From: Acorus gramineus
Lineage: Eukaryota; Streptophyta; Magnoliopsida; Acorales; Acoraceae
Reading direction: 5' to 3'
NCBI GenBank assembly: GCA_030737835.1
Contig: CM060854.1
Location: 16,181,687 to 16,245,686 of the forward strand
DNA: 64,000 bases
Below the pieces are notes generated by a model. That model was not told the origin of the DNA. It was given only the letters and a program-made list of their open reading frames with translations, and ran no database searches. Positions 12,151-23,766 of this stretch are shown here, piece after piece (position 1 is the first letter of the stretch; each line of letters begins with the position of its first letter). The translations under genes were made by a program, and so were the position numbers.

Positions 12151-12500
12151 TGGTGGATGAAAGTGAGGACATAATGACGCCGATGAGGATGATCTAGGTG
12201 TCCCGGAAGAGCCTGAAATCTGATGTCCTGAGTCCACTTTTCAGTTCTCAAGATTCAGTGATCTTTTTCTAATGATGGAATTCATCCATCAATTCTTCCT
12301 TGCAGTGGGTGACCCGTCTATTGAAGTAACTGAGGAAAACTGAGATGCTTATCAAATGGCTAAAGGAAAGGCTATGCTCTCCATCTGAGAAGGTCTGTTC
12401 CTTTCCTCTATCTCATCAAGTTATTAGGAATTTTGCTATCTTTTTGTCATGGTTTTTTTTCTTAATAGGGAACTTTGAAGAAGCTATTGTAATGTCAAAT
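12151..12500 (+). pseudogene. FAM10/HIP (Hsc70-interacting protein) gene relic
   Basis: Three exon remnants in the right order and spacing. The first follows a CAG at 12148-12150: VDESED, then after a 1-nt shift ADEDDLGVPEEPEI. The second follows a CAG near 12305: GDPSIEVTEEN, stop, DAYQMAKGKAM, a second TGA. The third follows AG at about 12469: GNFEEAI. Plant FAM10/HIP co-chaperones have this acidic stretch followed by a TPR region beginning with a GD-S-EVT-ENR and AKGKA-EA-SEGNFEEAI pattern. Both in-frame TGA codons fall where arginine or glutamate codons are expected, and the rest of the TPR region is absent. It is a non-functional remnant of the host gene or a duplicated fragment. Confidence 0.5.
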
Positions 12501-14389
12501 CATCATTATATAGGGATGAAATACATAAAATGAGACCTAAAGAATAAATACAAAAATTCTTTAATGTTAAATCCACCAAAGGCATGCAATGAGGATGTGT
12601 TAAAAGAGTGTTCTTCATTTAAATTAAACAATTAATTGAATATAGCCAAGTATGATAAACAACAAACAACTAATGACTGATAACATGAGATTTGCTTCTT
12701 TTTTCTTTTTTTTTTGGTAAAGGAGATTATTTATATGTGACTAGATCTTGACCTTTGGATGTGATAATACCACCCGGGTCATTCTAATGGATAGGAGGTC
12801 AAATGTTTATATTGTATTGCTACATCACAAAAAATATTCATGTGTTAATTGTTGACATGTTATCTTCGTGGGTTGCTCCTTTTGAATGTCCATGACTAAT
12901 TGAAGTGATTTCAAGTGAATTTTGGATTGAGTATTACAATATCACATGTATGGATATGGTACTTAATGCATTATTCAAATATATTTAACCAATGTTGTAA
13001 AAAGTGTTAGGCGCTAGCCGGATGGTTGAGGAGAGATTATGGATTAATCGGCTAGGCGGTGACTAATCAATCACTTTTGATAATAATAAATATAATACAT
13101 ATACATATACGATATATATGTAATGATTTAGACTACAAAATAATAACAAAATAGCATCAAAATAAAATTAATAATATAAACATAATAGGAATATCATAAA
13201 AAATTAATGAATGAATATATAATATATAAAGTGACTTAATAACTTATTAGTCAACTAGAGATTAATTGAAAAAACGGATAAGCGCTAACCGTTGCAGGCT
13301 GAGACCACCTAGGCCCATCGGTGCCCACACGTCGAGGAGGTCGAGCGGACCACTGGCAGTTCCGCAAGAGGAATCTCCCCATGTTGAGCCTGATCTAGTT
13401 GTTCTGATCGTACACTATCTTGTCCCAACCATGCATGACCAGGTTATGGTTCTTGTACCTTTCCCAAGCTGTGGCGAACCCAAGAATTTTTTTCTACTGG
13501 AGGCCATCACTAATATACGATTAAATATAAATTTATACTTCATATAATAAAATATCAATAATACAATGAAAGTATTATATGTTGTATTCAAGATTGTAAT
13601 ATCACAAAAAACTTCATAAGTAGTTAAGTACATTGATATTTTTAAAAAGTCTACAGCATCATGTCATCATCAAATCATTCCCATGCGAGTTTTCATATTT
13701 TGAAAATTCATCAAAATGGTCAGGAAAATCAGACTGTTTTTCAGTTGTAGTTGCCTATATACTTGTATAGACTAAATTATGAATCTTGAAGGCTTAAAGC
13801 CATATATGCATTTAAATGTCTCACAAAATTGGGGATAGGTCAAGACAATCAAGACAATATACATACACAAACACAGTAGGTATATGATAAATTGATAATT
13901 GATAAAGATGTCATTCAATAATAAGAAATTTAAAATCAAATAAGTGTTCTAACCTGATTGTGAATGATTGTCAAATATTGGTAGATTAAAATGAGGATAA
14001 TCAAAAAAATTACGAAGTGGCTATGCTGACCTAGAGAAATAATGAGAGAGATTCAATAAAAAAAATAATATAAAAAGTCAAAAACACACCACAAGAACAC
14101 TTATTTGGTTTAAAGTAACACACCTTTAAAAAGATTGAAATGTTGAGCCCTCATAACATTTCCCCAAATATGGGCACACGGTTGAATCCCTTTATTTTTT
14201 TCCTACTCGGTGTCTCGTCTGTGGAGGCCTTTTAAACTTTTCACCCAAATGTGAAACAATGAAAGCACCCATTTAACTTTTCTGATTTTTTTTTGTTTTT
14301 ATCTTTAGTTAGAAGAACCCACCATTATTCCTCAAATTACAGTGGGTACCATCGCCCCCACTCAATTCTGTAGATCTGCCCCTGCTCCC
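12501..14389. other. AT-rich intergenic DNA with a TAGGCG-type repeat
   Basis: No convincing gene. At about 12990-13310 there are two GC-richer patches (TTAGGCGCTAG, GGCTAGGCGGTGAC and a GCGCTAACCG block) separated by AT-rich DNA. They resemble the GGCG/TAGGCG-rich repeats scattered in plant genomes next to the phrase AATGTTGTAAAAAG. A short open frame at 13266-13547 is not recognised. Confidence 0.35.
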
Positions 14390-14709
14390 AGGGGACCTCG
14401 AACGCCATGTCGGTGAACATGGCTTCGTTGTCCATCCACCATAGGAACTCGATCTCCAGGTGGGAGAGGAGGAGCTTCCGAATCAGAGGGAGCTTGTCCT
14501 AGAACCCAGCCATCTCCGTGTCGAGGAGGGCAAGGTTGTAGAAGATCTTGATCGAGTGGAGGCAGCAGTAGTCGATCTTGTTCTTGATCGACTTCAGGAG
14601 GTATTGGTCGCCAATGGGGTTCTCGCAGGGTTTTAGGGAGGATCCAGTGACGAGGAGGACGCGAGGCTTGGTCTTGGTGAGGAAGTTAATGTGGCGGACC
14701 TCTGGGAGT
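14390..14709 (-). pseudogene. xyloglucan 6-xylosyltransferase (GT34, XXT) fragment
   Basis: On the minus strand one frame reads VRHINFLTKTKPRVLLVTGS, CENPIGDQYLLKSIKNKIDY, FYNLALLDTEMAGF, stop, DKLPLIRKLLLSHLEIEFLW and WMDNEAMFTDMAFEVPW. This is the catalytic core of plant GT34 xyloglucan xylosyltransferases, Golgi enzymes that add xylose to the glucan backbone. The usual DSDAMFTDM metal-binding motif here reads DNEAMFTDM, and a TAG replaces the tryptophan codon after GF. Only about 107 codons remain out of roughly 450 in the family, without introns, so it is a broken fragment. Confidence 0.65.
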
Positions 14710-15043
14710 CCCAGTCAGACTAGTCACTCTAGTTACTCCCACCACCCTATCTACTAGTCTCACCACCCTCGTAAACCAACTCACATTTTCTTATATGCCA
14801 AACCCATATTCAAATATATAGTGCTTAAACATAACCCCAACCCCACCACCCTCCCCATTTGCAACTTCAACCTAAGTCATGTCCCTCTCTCAGCAGGTTT
14901 TTTTTTTCATCTCTCCATCCAGTTTGCAACCCAGCTTGCGTGAGTACCCGTTGACAAGCCATGAGTGCCTACCGCCATTCATCGTCATTGTCTACAGCAA
15001 TCTGCGCCTTCGGGCCCCCACAACACCCCAAAGTTAAAGAAAT
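14710..15043. other. no recognisable gene
   Basis: A CT-rich, low-complexity stretch ending at the TGTCACG start of an inverted LTR. No exon for the neighbouring primase gene could be recognised here. Confidence 0.35.
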
Positions 15044-16560
15044 TGTCACGCCCCCATACCCATTATCCTTAATTAAGGCATGCGATACGGTGCGTTACTG
15101 CAGCACAATGCACAATATATCGAGTAATATAAGTAAACTCATAAAATACTCTCAGGATTTAAAACATAAACAAACCACAGGATCTCAATAATTCATTCTT
15201 AGGTTTGAATGAATACACACGCGTTCTTTATTTAATACTCTAATAATAATACCTCCAGTTTTGCTGATAAGGCTAAGGACGTCCACTACATGTCAAGAAG
15301 AAGGCTTATTCAACACCTACGATGCAACGAAGGTAAAACGCGAACTAGATTGCCAACGCCCCTCCACGAACAACGATAACCAACACCTACCCTGAAAGGT
15401 TTGGAAAAGATAGGTGAGCTATCACACGCTTAGTGAATGGACCTATAGCGTCCTAATAATAATAATGACAATAAAAATAATCCCAAAAATCCAAATTAAC
15501 ATATTATAAACATATACATATAATTGTCACAAGTGTAACGATAAAACATAATGCATCTCTTTAGAGGAATAGCCACAATCTCATACTAACTACATGATGC
15601 GTATGATGCAACGGACATGCATGCCCGTATGGCACGCAGCCGAAAGATGCTCCATCTAGAGCTTGGTCACGCAGACCGGTCGTCACGCAGACAAGGTCCC
15701 ACTGGACTGGGTCACGCAGACCGGTCATCATGCACGTAGACGATGTCATGCAAACAGGTGTCACGCAGACGGATGATATGCATGCAAGGTCAATTTATCA
15801 AACAATAATTTACAAGCACGAATAACATAATCTCCACTATAGGTTATATGTTAAATAATACCTTAAAATGATGGTGTCATACTCATGTATTCCATAATCA
15901 AGCTAACAGTTGTATTCATAAAATAGGCATGATGCGATCATGGTATAAATACAATTAGTTTCGAAATCTACGTAGAGACTAGACCCACTCACCTTAGGTC
16001 CAATGACACAGAAACAACCCCAGAAGGCCTAAAGCACTCTAGTCAGACCTGAAACGATGTGAACCGATCAAAATACATACATACAGTACGGAACCTGATG
16101 GTACCTGTACATGCAGAAACCGGCGGCTCCCACATGGACCGTTACTGACCAACCCGACAGCTCCCATTGGGGCCGATACTAATAAATCCGATGGCTCCCA
16201 TAGGGGCCGTCCGAAACATACCCGACGGCTCTCACTGGAGTCGTCCTGAGGCAGAAGCATGAAACAAGACACGAGTCTTTTTTAAAACGTTTGTTAATCA
16301 GAAAAGAATCGATTGTCGAAATCAAATTATTCGTACCAAAAATCCGATTAAAACCAATCAAAACTCTTTGAAAATATCTTTGAAACTAGGTCTATCATAG
16401 GTATAAATAACCAATATGGATGTACATTTAAATCCCAAAAATCATAAATATATGCATATGTTCGGATCTATGCGTACAAGGTTCAAAATAAGACTTAAAA
16501 GATCATAAAAATAAGAAGAGTTCCTATTTGAGATAGTTCAAGGATCACGCCTCTCCGGTT
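15044..16560 (-). mobile_element. LTR of the TGTCAC/GTGACA family, inverted, incomplete
   Basis: The + strand begins TGTCACGCCCCCAT, the reverse complement of the GGGGGCGTGACA end seen at 55452 and 62748. At 15416-15446 the reverse complement gives a TTCACTAAGCGTGTGATAGC block, matching TTCACTGAGCGTGTGGCTC at 55020 and CACTCACTGAGCTTGTAGC at 62328. The other end of the family is not recognised, so the right limit is approximate. It lies just upstream of the primase exons, where exon 1 would be expected. Confidence 0.5.
16122..16250. repeat. short tandem repeat inside the LTR
   Basis: About four degenerate copies of a 30-40 bp unit built on CGACGGCTCCCATNGGGGCC, for example near 16127, 16158, 16190 and 16221. 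Confidence 0.5.
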
Positions 16561-16757
16561 GTGATTGCTTTAATCTCTGCTTAACAGATTTTCTGTTAGT
16601 TTCACTTATGCTTATAATATGATATGCCTGAATATGTTAGTTTCATTTAACCATAAAAAAAATATATGATATGCATAAATTTCTTGATACAAAGAACAAT
16701 TTTTATTAAATAATTTGAAACCACCCATGATGATGTTTGATTTTTTTTACTTGGCAG

Positions 16758-19700
16758 GAAAGTTCTTTCCTCATGCTGATATTTTCAAATGGATGTCATA
16801 CGGAAATGGTAGTTCACATTTCTTGAAGAATTTGGCTAATGCATTTTTATTTGCTGGAGTTGGCATTTCTTTATTGCTTCGCTAATATTGGCATTTTCAT
16901 CTGCAGATGGAAAGCATCCTGGCTGTGACCCATCTTACTTCGGACGAAGAGAGTTCTCTTTTACCTTAGAGAATGATATTTATCTCGCTTCCAGTCATTC
17001 AGTAGTGTAACTGAACTTGAGCATGCTATTAGAGAGAAGTGTCCATTCAAAATCGACATTGGGCCCGTGTACAGCATAGATGTATGACTTCTTAAGAAAA
17101 CTCTCTGCCTCTTGGTAAATTCATTCCAAATTGTTTCCCAAGTATTTGTTTTTATCACCGTATTTCTCTTTCTGTTTTTTTTTAATAATCTTACATCTTT
17201 AATTTTCTTACTTTTGTTCATTCCAGTGCACATATTTTGTGAGGGTCTTTTTCTTAATTTCCCCCCTTTTTCCAGCCTGCAAAAATACATGCATATGCAC
17301 AGGGTGGTGACAATGTGTTTACCCCAATGGAAAGAGAACTTATATTTGATATTGTAAGCTCTAAGGATTTCCCTATGTGCTGAGAAATTAGATGCCAAAA
17401 ATTATCAGATGACATGGTTGAATTGACTGACTTATGTGCACCTGCCTACTTTCAGGATATGTCAGACTATGATGATGTACGATATTGTTGTTCTGGTGCA
17501 GATGTTTGCCTAGACTGCTGGCCTTTAATGACAGTTGCTATCAAAGTGATGGATACGGCTCTCAGAGGTTTCTTGACTTCATAACCTTCCATATAAACTG
17601 TGGACAGAATTAACTTCATGGTTCACTAAGTATCAAATCTCTATTTTTAAGGGGGCTGCCATGTATTGCTTTTGAATGGCTGTAGTCATCAATTACTATA
17701 TTAAGATACTGTGTTCCTCTTGCAGATGATTTTGGTTTTGATCATATTCTATGGGTTTATAGTGATCGACGTGGTGTCCACTGCTGGGTTTGTGATAGGA
17801 GAGCTAGAAGGTCCCTTAATTAGTTTCCTAAGATTGGGTTTAATATTCACACAGATTGTATTAGGGTGGTTATATATGCTGTTGATTGTCTTCAGGCTGA
17901 CTAATGAACAGAGGGCAGCAGTTGCTGACTACTTCCGAGTTTATAATGTGGTAAATCATATATTGTCAATTGGATTGAAAGGAAATAATGTTTCTTTTTG
18001 TCAGGCCACTTATGATAGATCTTATTGATGATATTTTCTTGTTTAGGGTAGTGAAAATAATGCAAAGAAGGTGTCACTAACAGGTCCAGTCCTTCATCCT
18101 TTTCTTGCGTAAGTCTCCATCTTCTTACTTGTACGATGAATACTGCAAAATATGTCCATCAAATACTTCTTCAACCAGTTGCTGTCTCTTTCTGCAGGAG
18201 ATCTTATATGGAGGTTCTCGAGGTCTTTTTTGATAAGAAGTTTCTCTGTGGCCAACAGCTGCTTTCTACCCAAGAGAAATATGAGAAAATCCTACCCATC
18301 ATTCCTGATGAATGTGAGAGACGACTGGGAACTTGTGTCATCAATATGACTAAACATGAATATTTTTCGGTCTCCTTAAATTTTTTTTAGCTGTTTCATA
18401 TGATCTCATATTGTATGCTTTGCAGCAGCTGCTGCTGAACTTCATGATAGATGGCAAGGAAACCGGCGGTCTTCTATTCCCAAAGGAGATCCCAACATTG
18501 TCAGGTGGGAGCAATTGAAGAATATGTTGCAGTCTGGAAAGCACAAGGTCCATACTTGCTACCATTCCATATTTTGTTTGCAGTTAGAACCAAGTGTTTA
18601 CTGATCATTTATTTTTTCTAGAGACAAGGTCTTCGAAGATGTATTGAAGAAATTGTCTTCTCCTACACCTACCCACGGCTTGATATGGAGGTTTGGTGAT
18701 TATTTTATGTCTTTGCATTCATAATGAGATATTTATCAAAGATTGTCTGTCCACACATCTCCTTTTCTATGCAATGGGTTACTCAGGTTTCAAAGCACAT
18801 GAATCATTTGCTAAAGGCACCATTCTGTGTACACCCAAAAACCGGTCAGTATAGCCTGTTGAACTATAAACATGTCTTATGTTGGAGATTTTTAATCATG
18901 TTAATTTCTCCTATTGTGATTGTGTCTACCAATATATTCATACTTGAAATTGCATAATAAAATTCTGATATGCTAATATTTTGGCTTGTTTATCACGTTA
19001 CAGGTCGCGTCTGTGTTCCTATTGATCCTGATCGCTGTGAGGATTTTGATCCCACAGCTGTGCCAGCCCTTTCTGAGGTTAGTTCTCTAAAAACTGTTGA
19101 AACTTGAAATCGAGAAGCTTCTGGTTTTTTTTTTTATGCATGTATTTTCATTGTTCCTTTCGTGAATTCTTGTTGTTTTCAGGAGTTTCTAATTTGGTAA
19201 GTGTTTTCATCAGTCTTTTATGATACATGTTAATGCATGTGATACTTTCCTTTATAGACATCTGTCTAATAGAGAATTTATGTGCAGCTTTTAGAAGAGC
19301 TTAACATGGGAACTCCAAAATCAGATGTAGACAATGGGTATGATGCCAAATTAATAAATTTGTTATCATTTGGCTTATGTTAGCTCATATTTTGAAGCCA
19401 AAATGTTTGTCTTGTAAGAGGATACAAAACACATTGGGTTTATGCATTGAGTTTTCAGTAATGTTGTATGCGGATTTGCACTATGATTGCTAAACTAGAG
19501 ATAATGATGTTTACTTATGTCCTTTATAATTATCCATTACATTTTTCTTTGATGTCAGAATGGAAATAACTTTGCTTGGTGAATCGATTGAATTTTTCAG
19601 AACATTCTTGCGGCCACTGTTTAGAGATACTAATTTATTGATGATCTTGATAACTATTGATTGCATTTTCTTTGATGGGAGAATGGGAGGCAACTTTGCT

Positions 19701-20799
19701 TGGTCAATCGATCAAATTTTTCAGATCATCGTTCTTGCAGCCACTGTTGAAATCTTGCAAGGTCCAGCATTTTACCATGTTGCTGCTTTCTTCTTTTGTC
19801 TTCAAAATTGTTAATTCTGGATCACCATCATCATCATCCCCCTAAGTTCTATTCTACATAATTCCTCAAAACTTAAATATGGTTTCTTTGATAAGCTCAC
19901 CTGATGTTTGCTCCCGTTGGCATGTTATCACAAAGTTTTGTGATGCCTGTTTCATGTGAAACACATTGCTATTCATTAATCACTGTAAGATTGAAAAGCA
20001 AAACATGATAAGTTTTTGAAATACAAAATTTCATGTGGATTAATATTCCAAGATGCACAGAACTATGCCTATTTCTGGCTTATTGTTTTCGAGTTCGATT
20101 GTCATCACTGGTTGCATGAATATTGCTCTGTTATGGATTGACCCCACTATGTTTTCCTACATGATGTATCCTTCCACTGTGTAATATGTGTGCTATAGGG
20201 GAATGCAGTCTTACTGTTTAAAGTATAATAGGATAATAGGATATACCCATTCAGTTTGGTCATGTGAGCATAAATGAGTTGTATCAGCTCAGCATATTTT
20301 TAACTAAAATTTTGATACAACCGAAGGGCAGCAGGTTCAATATATTGAGTTGATTTTGAGTTTTGGTGTGATTCAGATGATACATTTACTAAATAACCCG
20401 TGATAATTTTTTTATAGAAAATAGCTGGTATAGGATTCCTCTATTTGACTTGTTTTTATGAATCACCTATTACATAATGGGTGTTGGTACACTTGGTCAT
20501 TGTCATTCCTACAGTAATTTCTGCAGTCCCCACTTTCCCCTAACCCAGTTCATAATTTTTTTGGGCAAAAGTATGTACTTCATTAGACAAGTATAAACCT
20601 TCAAAAAAAAATTCAAAACATGTTGAGGGACTGCAAAAGTGACTGTTAAGTGTCCCTGACATTTTTTCGGATAATGATTTAATTCATTGATAGATAAAGA
20701 GAATAACTTTGTTCTTCAATGTTGTTGAATTTGCTGCAGGAAGAGATAGAGAGTTCATATAATGCAAAGCTTCAACCTGCAAAGAATTCCTTGACCTGA
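16758..20799 (+). CDS. PRIM1: DNA primase small (catalytic) subunit, 5' incomplete and frameshifted
   Basis: Catalytic subunit of the polymerase alpha-primase complex, which makes RNA primers for nuclear DNA replication. Exons: 16758-16808, 16907-17081, 17276-17353, 17456-17567, 17726-17810, 17896-17950, 18047-18108, 18198-18313, 18426-18547, 18622-18690, 18787-18844, 19005-19077, 19288-19337, 19682-19761, 20740-20799, all GT-AG. Key blocks: [40 protein letters not shown], catalytic [15 protein letters not shown] with the zinc-binding cysteines of [53 protein letters not shown], and the tail [12 protein letters not shown] ending at TGA 20797-20799. Oddities: the first exon (start Met to YYG) is not found; exon 16907-17081 is 1 nt short near 16984, breaking NDIYL from RFQSF; exon 19288-19337 is 1 nt longer than the phase of the next exon allows; and that next exon is duplicated. 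It is either a decaying copy or a real gene with assembly errors. Confidence 0.8.
19537..19761 (+). repeat. tandem duplication of primase penultimate exon
   Basis: Two copies about 122 bp apart, each with upstream intron sequence (TTTCTTTGATG). Copy 1 (exon part from 19560) reads [17 protein letters not shown] and follows a good CAG acceptor, but the donor after the exon is gone. Copy 2 (19682-19761) reads [20 protein letters not shown] then LLKSCK. It has an intact AAG/GT donor but a GAG acceptor. Copy 2 matches the conserved family sequence better. Confidence 0.75.
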
Positions 20800-21280
20800 T
20801 AGAGCTGCATCCAAAAGCATGCACATGACAACAGAACTGCAACATGGGTTTGCAATATACTAAATTAGTATTCTTTCCAGGTTGTATTCTATTTAAGGTT
20901 ATTAGGTTTACATCCTAGATACAACTCAAGCCTGGCAGGTTCTCTTTAATATTTGTGGCGTCAGATATTACCATTCATCACATGATGAATTCTATGCATT
21001 TTGTGTCACTGGATGCTGAGGCTGTATTTATAAGAATTTGTTTACATTCATGTGTTAACTAACTACTTCAGACTCTCAGTTTGCTAATATTGTCAGATGA
21101 AACTGAGAATTGTGTAAGATTTTTGTAGTGGTGGTTTTTTAAGTTCTGTTCCTTACTCTGTAACACTGGATTGAACAGCTTTCTCAATGAGAAGAACGAC
21201 CTCTGCAGATTTTTCAGATTCAGTGGTGGTCAATTCATATGCACATCTCGAACCAATTGATCATTTTTTTTTAGTGATAC
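20800..21280 (+). other. 3' flank of the primase gene
   Basis: AT-rich noncoding DNA after the stop codon, presumably the 3' UTR and flank. No clear poly(A) site can be fixed. Confidence 0.4.
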
Positions 21281-21604
21281 TTGTCTCTAAATTTGAATTT
21301 AGTGTGTAACATACTAACACCTGAGGCTCGGAGACCACCGGTGGCCGCTGGTGACGCTTTTGTTGGCTGTAAGCCTTGCGGGAAGTCCGGGGATTACTCG
21401 GTGGGGAGGTGCTTTAAGCAGAGGGACCGGGCGTTTAATTTTGGGGATGATCAGATACTGCAGATGTATGGGTTCGCGCATAAGTCACTCGCAAGCAGGA
21501 AGGTTAAGAGGGTGAGGAACGAGACGGATAGGCCGCTCGATGTGAAGGACGAGCTTGGGCTGCTCCACCTGGATTTCAAGGCTGTCAGGATTGGAAACCT
21601 GTAA
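21281..21604 (+). CDS. unrecognised exon-like open frame
   Basis: A GC-rich island (from about 21322) in AT-rich DNA with one open frame of about 95 codons. It includes CGKSGDYSVGRCFKQRDRAF, NFGDDQILQMYGFAHKSL and VKRVRNETDRPLDVKDELGL. Codon choice and sharp base composition look coding, and it ends at GGAAACCT/GTAACG, a possible donor just before the stop. I do not recognise the protein. The in-frame ATG at 21281 lies in AT-rich DNA and may not be the true start. It could be one exon of a gene, a processed fragment or a captured piece. No adjoining exon was found. Confidence 0.35.
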   Translation: MSLNLNLVCNILTPEARRPPVAAGDAFVGCKPCGKSGDYSVGRCFKQRDRAFNFGDDQILQMYGFAHKSLASRKVKRVRNETDRPLDVKDELGLLHLDFKAVRIGNL

Positions 21605-23724
21605 CGTTCTGACTCTCTTTGTTTTTTTTTTTTTTCTTTTCTTTTCATGTTGGATCTGTTCATTTTCTTTTATTGTTTGATGTTTTAAGATGGGATGGTG
21701 GTGTTCTTTATTGAAATTGTCATGCTTTGTATGATGGGATTAGAATGCTTACTGGGTGTTTAGATAGATGGTGTTTTTGCCATCTAATGTTAAGTGACAT
21801 TGGTATTCTTCTTCATTTTCATGTTATAAATACAAATTTTTTGATGGGTTGCACTGTGCATGACTCTAGCTTTATTGGTTGAGTTTATGAGGATAATTGA
21901 GTTGGCTTGAATTATAAATTGGATTTCTTGGAATACACTTGATTTTCAAATCTTTTTTCTATTTTTCCTGGCTGAGAGATACCCTAAGTTAAATTCTCAT
22001 GTTGTATTTTGAATTTTTTTTTTTTTTAGTATACTGAACTTCTGCATATGACTATTTTTTTAAGCTTGAACGAGTCATCTGGTTTGGGAGTCGTGACTTG
22101 TCATTTAAGTTCATCGCTTGAGCTGCATTGTATTGTTTTATATTGTTCCACATGTGACTTCTCACGACCATTGCATGTTCACCCGATTCCCTGTTGATAT
22201 TGCTCTAGATTTCAAACTGAGCGCATTTAAAACTCCATCTCATTAGCCATTCTTGAAGATTTATTCTATAATTGTTGAGTAGGAATGTCATTGGGTTACG
22301 GAGGTTTTATTCTCCCAGTGTTCTTTTCCTCCCTCAGGTTCAGGTTGTGTCTGACAAATGAGTTCAGAATTCTTGCAATATTTCTTCCTTGTTTTGATCC
22401 CAAGATAGCTTTTCTGATTTTTTTTTACCCTTTAAATTCTCATACAAATACTCCAGGTATTGAACCCAAAACATAGGCAGAATTTATTTTCGGTGTCTAG
22501 TGGCTGGTTATGTATTTTCTGAAGAGCTGTTATTGCCATGGATGTGGTCCACTAACCATTCAACTTTTATTTAGGAAAAAAGAAACAAGTTCTGTTCAGC
22601 CTCTGAGCTGCAAGGTGTCTTCCAAATATTTGGGGAAACCATGTCAACCATCATCACTTTCGCTCTGTATATCTCCAACCCAGAGAGCATCCCTCACACA
22701 GATAGGGCAGATGAAAATCGTGTTCTGCATCCTCCTGTACTCATCCTCCATGCAGCTGCTCCATCTTGTTATACCACACACTCATACATGTCTCTTTATC
22801 CACTTGTGGCATTTTGTCCTCGTCAGCTCGTCTCTGTATATCATGCACCCAAGCTTTCTATCCCTGATTATTCAGTCACTTGTTCAGGATAAAATATACC
22901 TAATATCAATCCTTTTCCTTGTTAAACCTGCCTAGAAAAAGTCATTTTTTCTCTGCCCTCTGCAGGAATTCACTATGGCCCCATAAGGCTCATAGGATTC
23001 TGAGCTGGAATTTTATTATATATATATGCCACAAATAAGAAAATGATTAGATTCTTCTGCAGTTTGGTCAAAGCATGATTCCCATACATCCATTGCCTGA
23101 AGCTAATCTTTGTGGACACACAATAATGTAGAGGAATTAAATTCTCCACTTGAAGGGGAACTTGACCTCTATTTATGTAAGGGATTTTGTCAAGTCCCTT
23201 AAACTATTTTGAAAGGATTTGATCCCCAGCAGTAGCACAGCTGCCAATGCAAAATAAGCACACAATAAGTCTTCATGAATTTAAACCCTCATTTTTTTCC
23301 CAAAAAAACAAGTGTCGGCCTTTGTTTTCATGATAGAATATGTTCTTATCAATCTGCTACTCTGTACTAGAAGGATTTGAGACAGTTGCTTGGCAGTGTT
23401 AAAGATCTTAAACCTGTAATTACTCTTATGTTTCTTGTGCTTGGCATTCTTATTTTAGAGCCTTGGATTGGCGCAAAGGACATTCTCATAAAATGTTAAG
23501 TGTTACAACCTATGGATCCTAGGGAGTTTAAACCATAATAGTTGTTTTTTCTGAATTACATGAGGATGGGAAAATTATTTAAAATATTGGTAGTGGATTA
23601 CAGAGGATCTTAGGTGACTACTTTAGGATAAAGAGGTGGTGGAAATATTGAATCTCCTCAAAATCCTGGAAACTGATATAGCATAGACGTCCATGAAGCT
23701 TGTGACTATTGTTGGAGCCATTAT

Positions 23725-23766
23725 GTAGGTCTGTTGGGCCTATTTCCGGAGGCCCAACAGACCTAC
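23725..23766. repeat. perfect 17-bp inverted repeat (hairpin)
   Basis: Left arm GTAGGTCTGTTGGGCCT, 8-nt loop ATTTCCGG, right arm its exact reverse complement. No T-run follows and no terminal duplication is seen, so the role is unknown. Confidence 0.8.

Noticed and set aside
22510..22935. 141-codon open frame on the + strand
   Set aside because: Hydrophobic low-complexity peptide in AT-rich DNA without a recognisable family or splice context.
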